This document shows, in pieces, positions 33,350 through 34,741 of a DNA stretch of 34,741 nucleotides. The position numbers and the translations under genes were made by a program. The DNA comes from Bacteroides sp. 43_108 (lineage in GTDB: Bacteria > Bacteroidota > Bacteroidia > Bacteroidales > Bacteroidaceae): positions 1 through 34,741 of the forward strand of contig MNQS01000130.1 of the NCBI GenBank assembly GCA_001915545.1. The letters are read 5' to 3'. Numbering within the stretch: the stretch's first letter is position 1; the number at the start of each line of letters is the position of its first letter. The notes under the pieces were generated by a model. It did no database searches. It saw nothing but the letters and a program-made list of their open reading frames with translations, and was not told where the DNA came from.

Positions 33350-34621
33350 TCAAATCTTTCCCTTCTCAATAAGATGTTCCAATCTGAGCAAAGCTTCTAT
33401 ATAATAATAATCGGCATAAACAATAGAAGCATCAATCTCACTGCCAGCAGGATGATGTCCAACGCTGTGCAGCAGGAAGGCACAGTTAGTCTTTCTACTC
33501 TGATACTTTTCAGAGCTGAGCGACTTCAGCATCTTCAACGCAGCACCTACGTATTCCTTAGCCTTCTTCTCCGAAACATACTGAGAAAGCTCAAGCAGTG
33601 CAGAAGCCACTATTGCCGAAGCTGAGGCATCGCGAAACTCCTCGCCGTCGGGAGCATCGAAATCCCAATAAGGAATATAGTCTTCAGGAAGACGCTCAAG
33701 GTACACGTCAGCTATTCTCTCGGCAAAGTCACGGAACTCTTTTTTTCCGCTTTCTCTGTAGCACATAGTAAATCCATATATGCCCCACGCCTGTCCGCGT
33801 GCCCACATGCTGTTGTCGGAATATCCCTGATGAGTCACGCCCTTGATGAAATCACCTGTGAGCGTGTCGTATACGGCAACGTGATAAGACGTGCCGTCCT
33901 CTCTGAAATTATATTTCATTGTTTTTTCGGCATGCGAAACGGCAATGTCATACATATCCTTCCCTCCGCCGTTCTTTGAAGCCCAGAAAAGCATCTCCAG
34001 ATTTATCATGTTGTCCATGATGGTGTTGTGAGGCCACCCCATCTGCTCCACCATGCGCGGCCAGCTGAGTATCGTGCCCACCGTCGGATTGAAAAGAGTG
34101 GAGAGTGAATCGGCAGAATCCACTATTACCTTCTTGTACAGCGGGTTATGCGTAAGACGGAAACCGTTTCCATACGAGCAATACATCAGGAAACCCAAAT
34201 CGTGATCGTAGGCAGATTTCTTGCTGAGAAACTCAAGCTCCGAAGTAAACTTCTCGGCTTCTGTCTTCAGCTTGTCGTCTCCCGATGCCTCATAAGCATA
34301 CCAGAGTATGCCCGGCCAGAAACCCGAACACCATTCTTCGGCCGAAACCTTACGGCAGTTCCACTCTTTCTGTCCCTTTAGAATATTCCTAGGCATCATC
34401 GAATAATCTATTTCACCGCCCTGCCCCAGTTCCTTCAGAGCAAGCCTTGTCTGCACCACACAATAATCCAATTGTGCAGAAGGAGAGAAATCGCCTATTT
34501 CATCAGAATACTTTTTTCCGAAATCAGACTTCGCTTCCACATTCTGCAGAAACATCAGAAACGCAACGAAAATCAGCAATGCTGAACTTCTACGTGAACA
34601 CTTTGTCAACATCGAAATCAT
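33350..34621 (-). CDS. Glycoside hydrolase family 88 (unsaturated uronyl hydrolase)
   Basis: A secreted (alpha/alpha)6-barrel enzyme that removes the 4,5-unsaturated uronic acid left by polysaccharide lyases at the non-reducing end of oligosaccharides. Family features are EEWCSGFWPGILWYAYEAS, DHDLGFLMYCSYG and GWPHNTIMDNMINLEMLFW; the Asp residues of the HDLGF and IMDNM segments correspond to the two catalytic acids of characterised GH88 enzymes. SMWARGQAWGIYGF and DASASAIVASALLEL complete the pattern. Length (about 420-430 aa) is normal. Starts at 34648, 34621 and 34612 are all in frame; the later two give the better signal peptide (Arg/Lys, then ALLIFVAFLMFL, ending NVEA). GH88 members act on glycosaminoglycan or plant rhamnogalacturonan/ulvan fragments; which applies here is not clear. 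Confidence 0.92.
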   Translation of the reverse strand: MISMLTKCSRRSSALLIFVAFLMFLQNVEAKSDFGKKYSDEIGDFSPSAQLDYCVVQTRLALKELGQGGEIDYSMMPRNILKGQKEWNCRKVSAEEWCSGFWPGILWYAYEASGDDKLKTEAEKFTSELEFLSKKSAYDHDLGFLMYCSYGNGFRLTHNPLYKKVIVDSADSLSTLFNPTVGTILSWPRMVEQMGWPHNTIMDNMINLEMLFWASKNGGGKDMYDIAVSHAEKTMKYNFREDGTSYHVAVYDTLTGDFIKGVTHQGYSDNSMWARGQAWGIYGFTMCYRESGKKEFRDFAERIADVYLERLPEDYIPYWDFDAPDGEEFRDASASAIVASALLELSQYVSEKKAKEYVGAALKMLKSLSSEKYQSRKTNCAFLLHSVGHHPAGSEIDASIVYADYYYIEALLRLEHLIEKGKI

Positions 34622-34689
34622 AATACTTAATTCAATAATTCTTAACATTGCTGTCCCGTTAAAATCGAGAGAAGTTCTTTGAAGTTATT

Positions 34690-34720
34690 GAAACATAGTT
34701 GATTACAGAGGTTTTTCAAG
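34690..34720 (-). promoter_or_regulatory. Candidate promoter of the GH88 gene
   Basis: TATGTTTC (34690-34697) matches TAnnTTTG at seven of eight positions, with CTTG (34717-34720) 19 nt upstream as a -33. Both read on the minus strand. It lies 70-80 nt upstream of the likely start. Confidence 0.45.
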
Positions 34721-34741
34721 TAAACGGACTTGAAATTGTAA

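Overview
The window looks like a chromosomal segment of a Bacteroidales bacterium (Bacteroidaceae or Prevotellaceae). The signs are lipoprotein and outer-membrane proteins of Bacteroidota type, a hybrid two-component regulator with an AraC output domain, GGGtGRT and NifU-like proteins, a polysaccharide-degrading region, almost no Shine-Dalgarno sequences, and several -7 boxes matching the Bacteroidota consensus TAnnTTTG. I see no insertion sequence, prophage, CRISPR array or tRNA gene.

Layout. 90-2930 (-) is a one-protein signalling system: TPR sensor, histidine kinase, receiver and AraC HTH. 3424-5153 (-) is a two-gene operon of a NifU-like scaffold and the uncharacterised GGGtGRT protein, behind a long structured leader. 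5754-10343 (-) is a complete tripartite ABC efflux operon (TolC, MacA-like adaptor, ATPase, MacB-like permease). 10657-11804 (-) is an LrgA/LrgB pair. 12123-14969 (-) is a TonB-dependent-receptor-like outer membrane protein gene interrupted by one in-frame TGA. Immediately upstream of it on the same strand is rnpB (15001-15369), the RNA subunit of RNase P. 15526-16914 (+) is a DUF2130 coiled-coil protein with a nuclease-like core. 16992-17558 (-) is a TlpA-like thioredoxin. 18057-19568 (+) is a DegP/HtrA protease, followed by a SIMPL protein and an HI0933-type flavoprotein. 21966-22877 (-) is an AraC regulator divergent from an RND efflux operon (adaptor, pump, TolC; 23039-28408, +). 28535-34648 (-) holds three secreted carbohydrate-related genes: a beta-helix glycoside hydrolase of clan GH-N type, a large modular protein of unknown function, and a GH88 unsaturated uronyl hydrolase.

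How the parts fit. Two independent drug or metabolite efflux systems each carry their own outer-membrane channel. DegP, TlpA and the SIMPL protein are envelope-maintenance functions. The GH88 and beta-helix enzymes suggest breakdown of an acidic plant or host polysaccharide; a SusC/SusD pair is not in the window. Most transcription units end in clear intrinsic terminators, which define the operons.

The most interesting items are the NifU-like/GGGtGRT operon with its strong SD and attenuator-like leader, the in-frame stop in the receptor gene, the PD-(D/E)xK-like core in the DUF2130 protein, the internally duplicated secreted protein, and GC-rich palindromic repeats shared by two intergenic regions. 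All functional calls come from reading the sequence; no database search was run.
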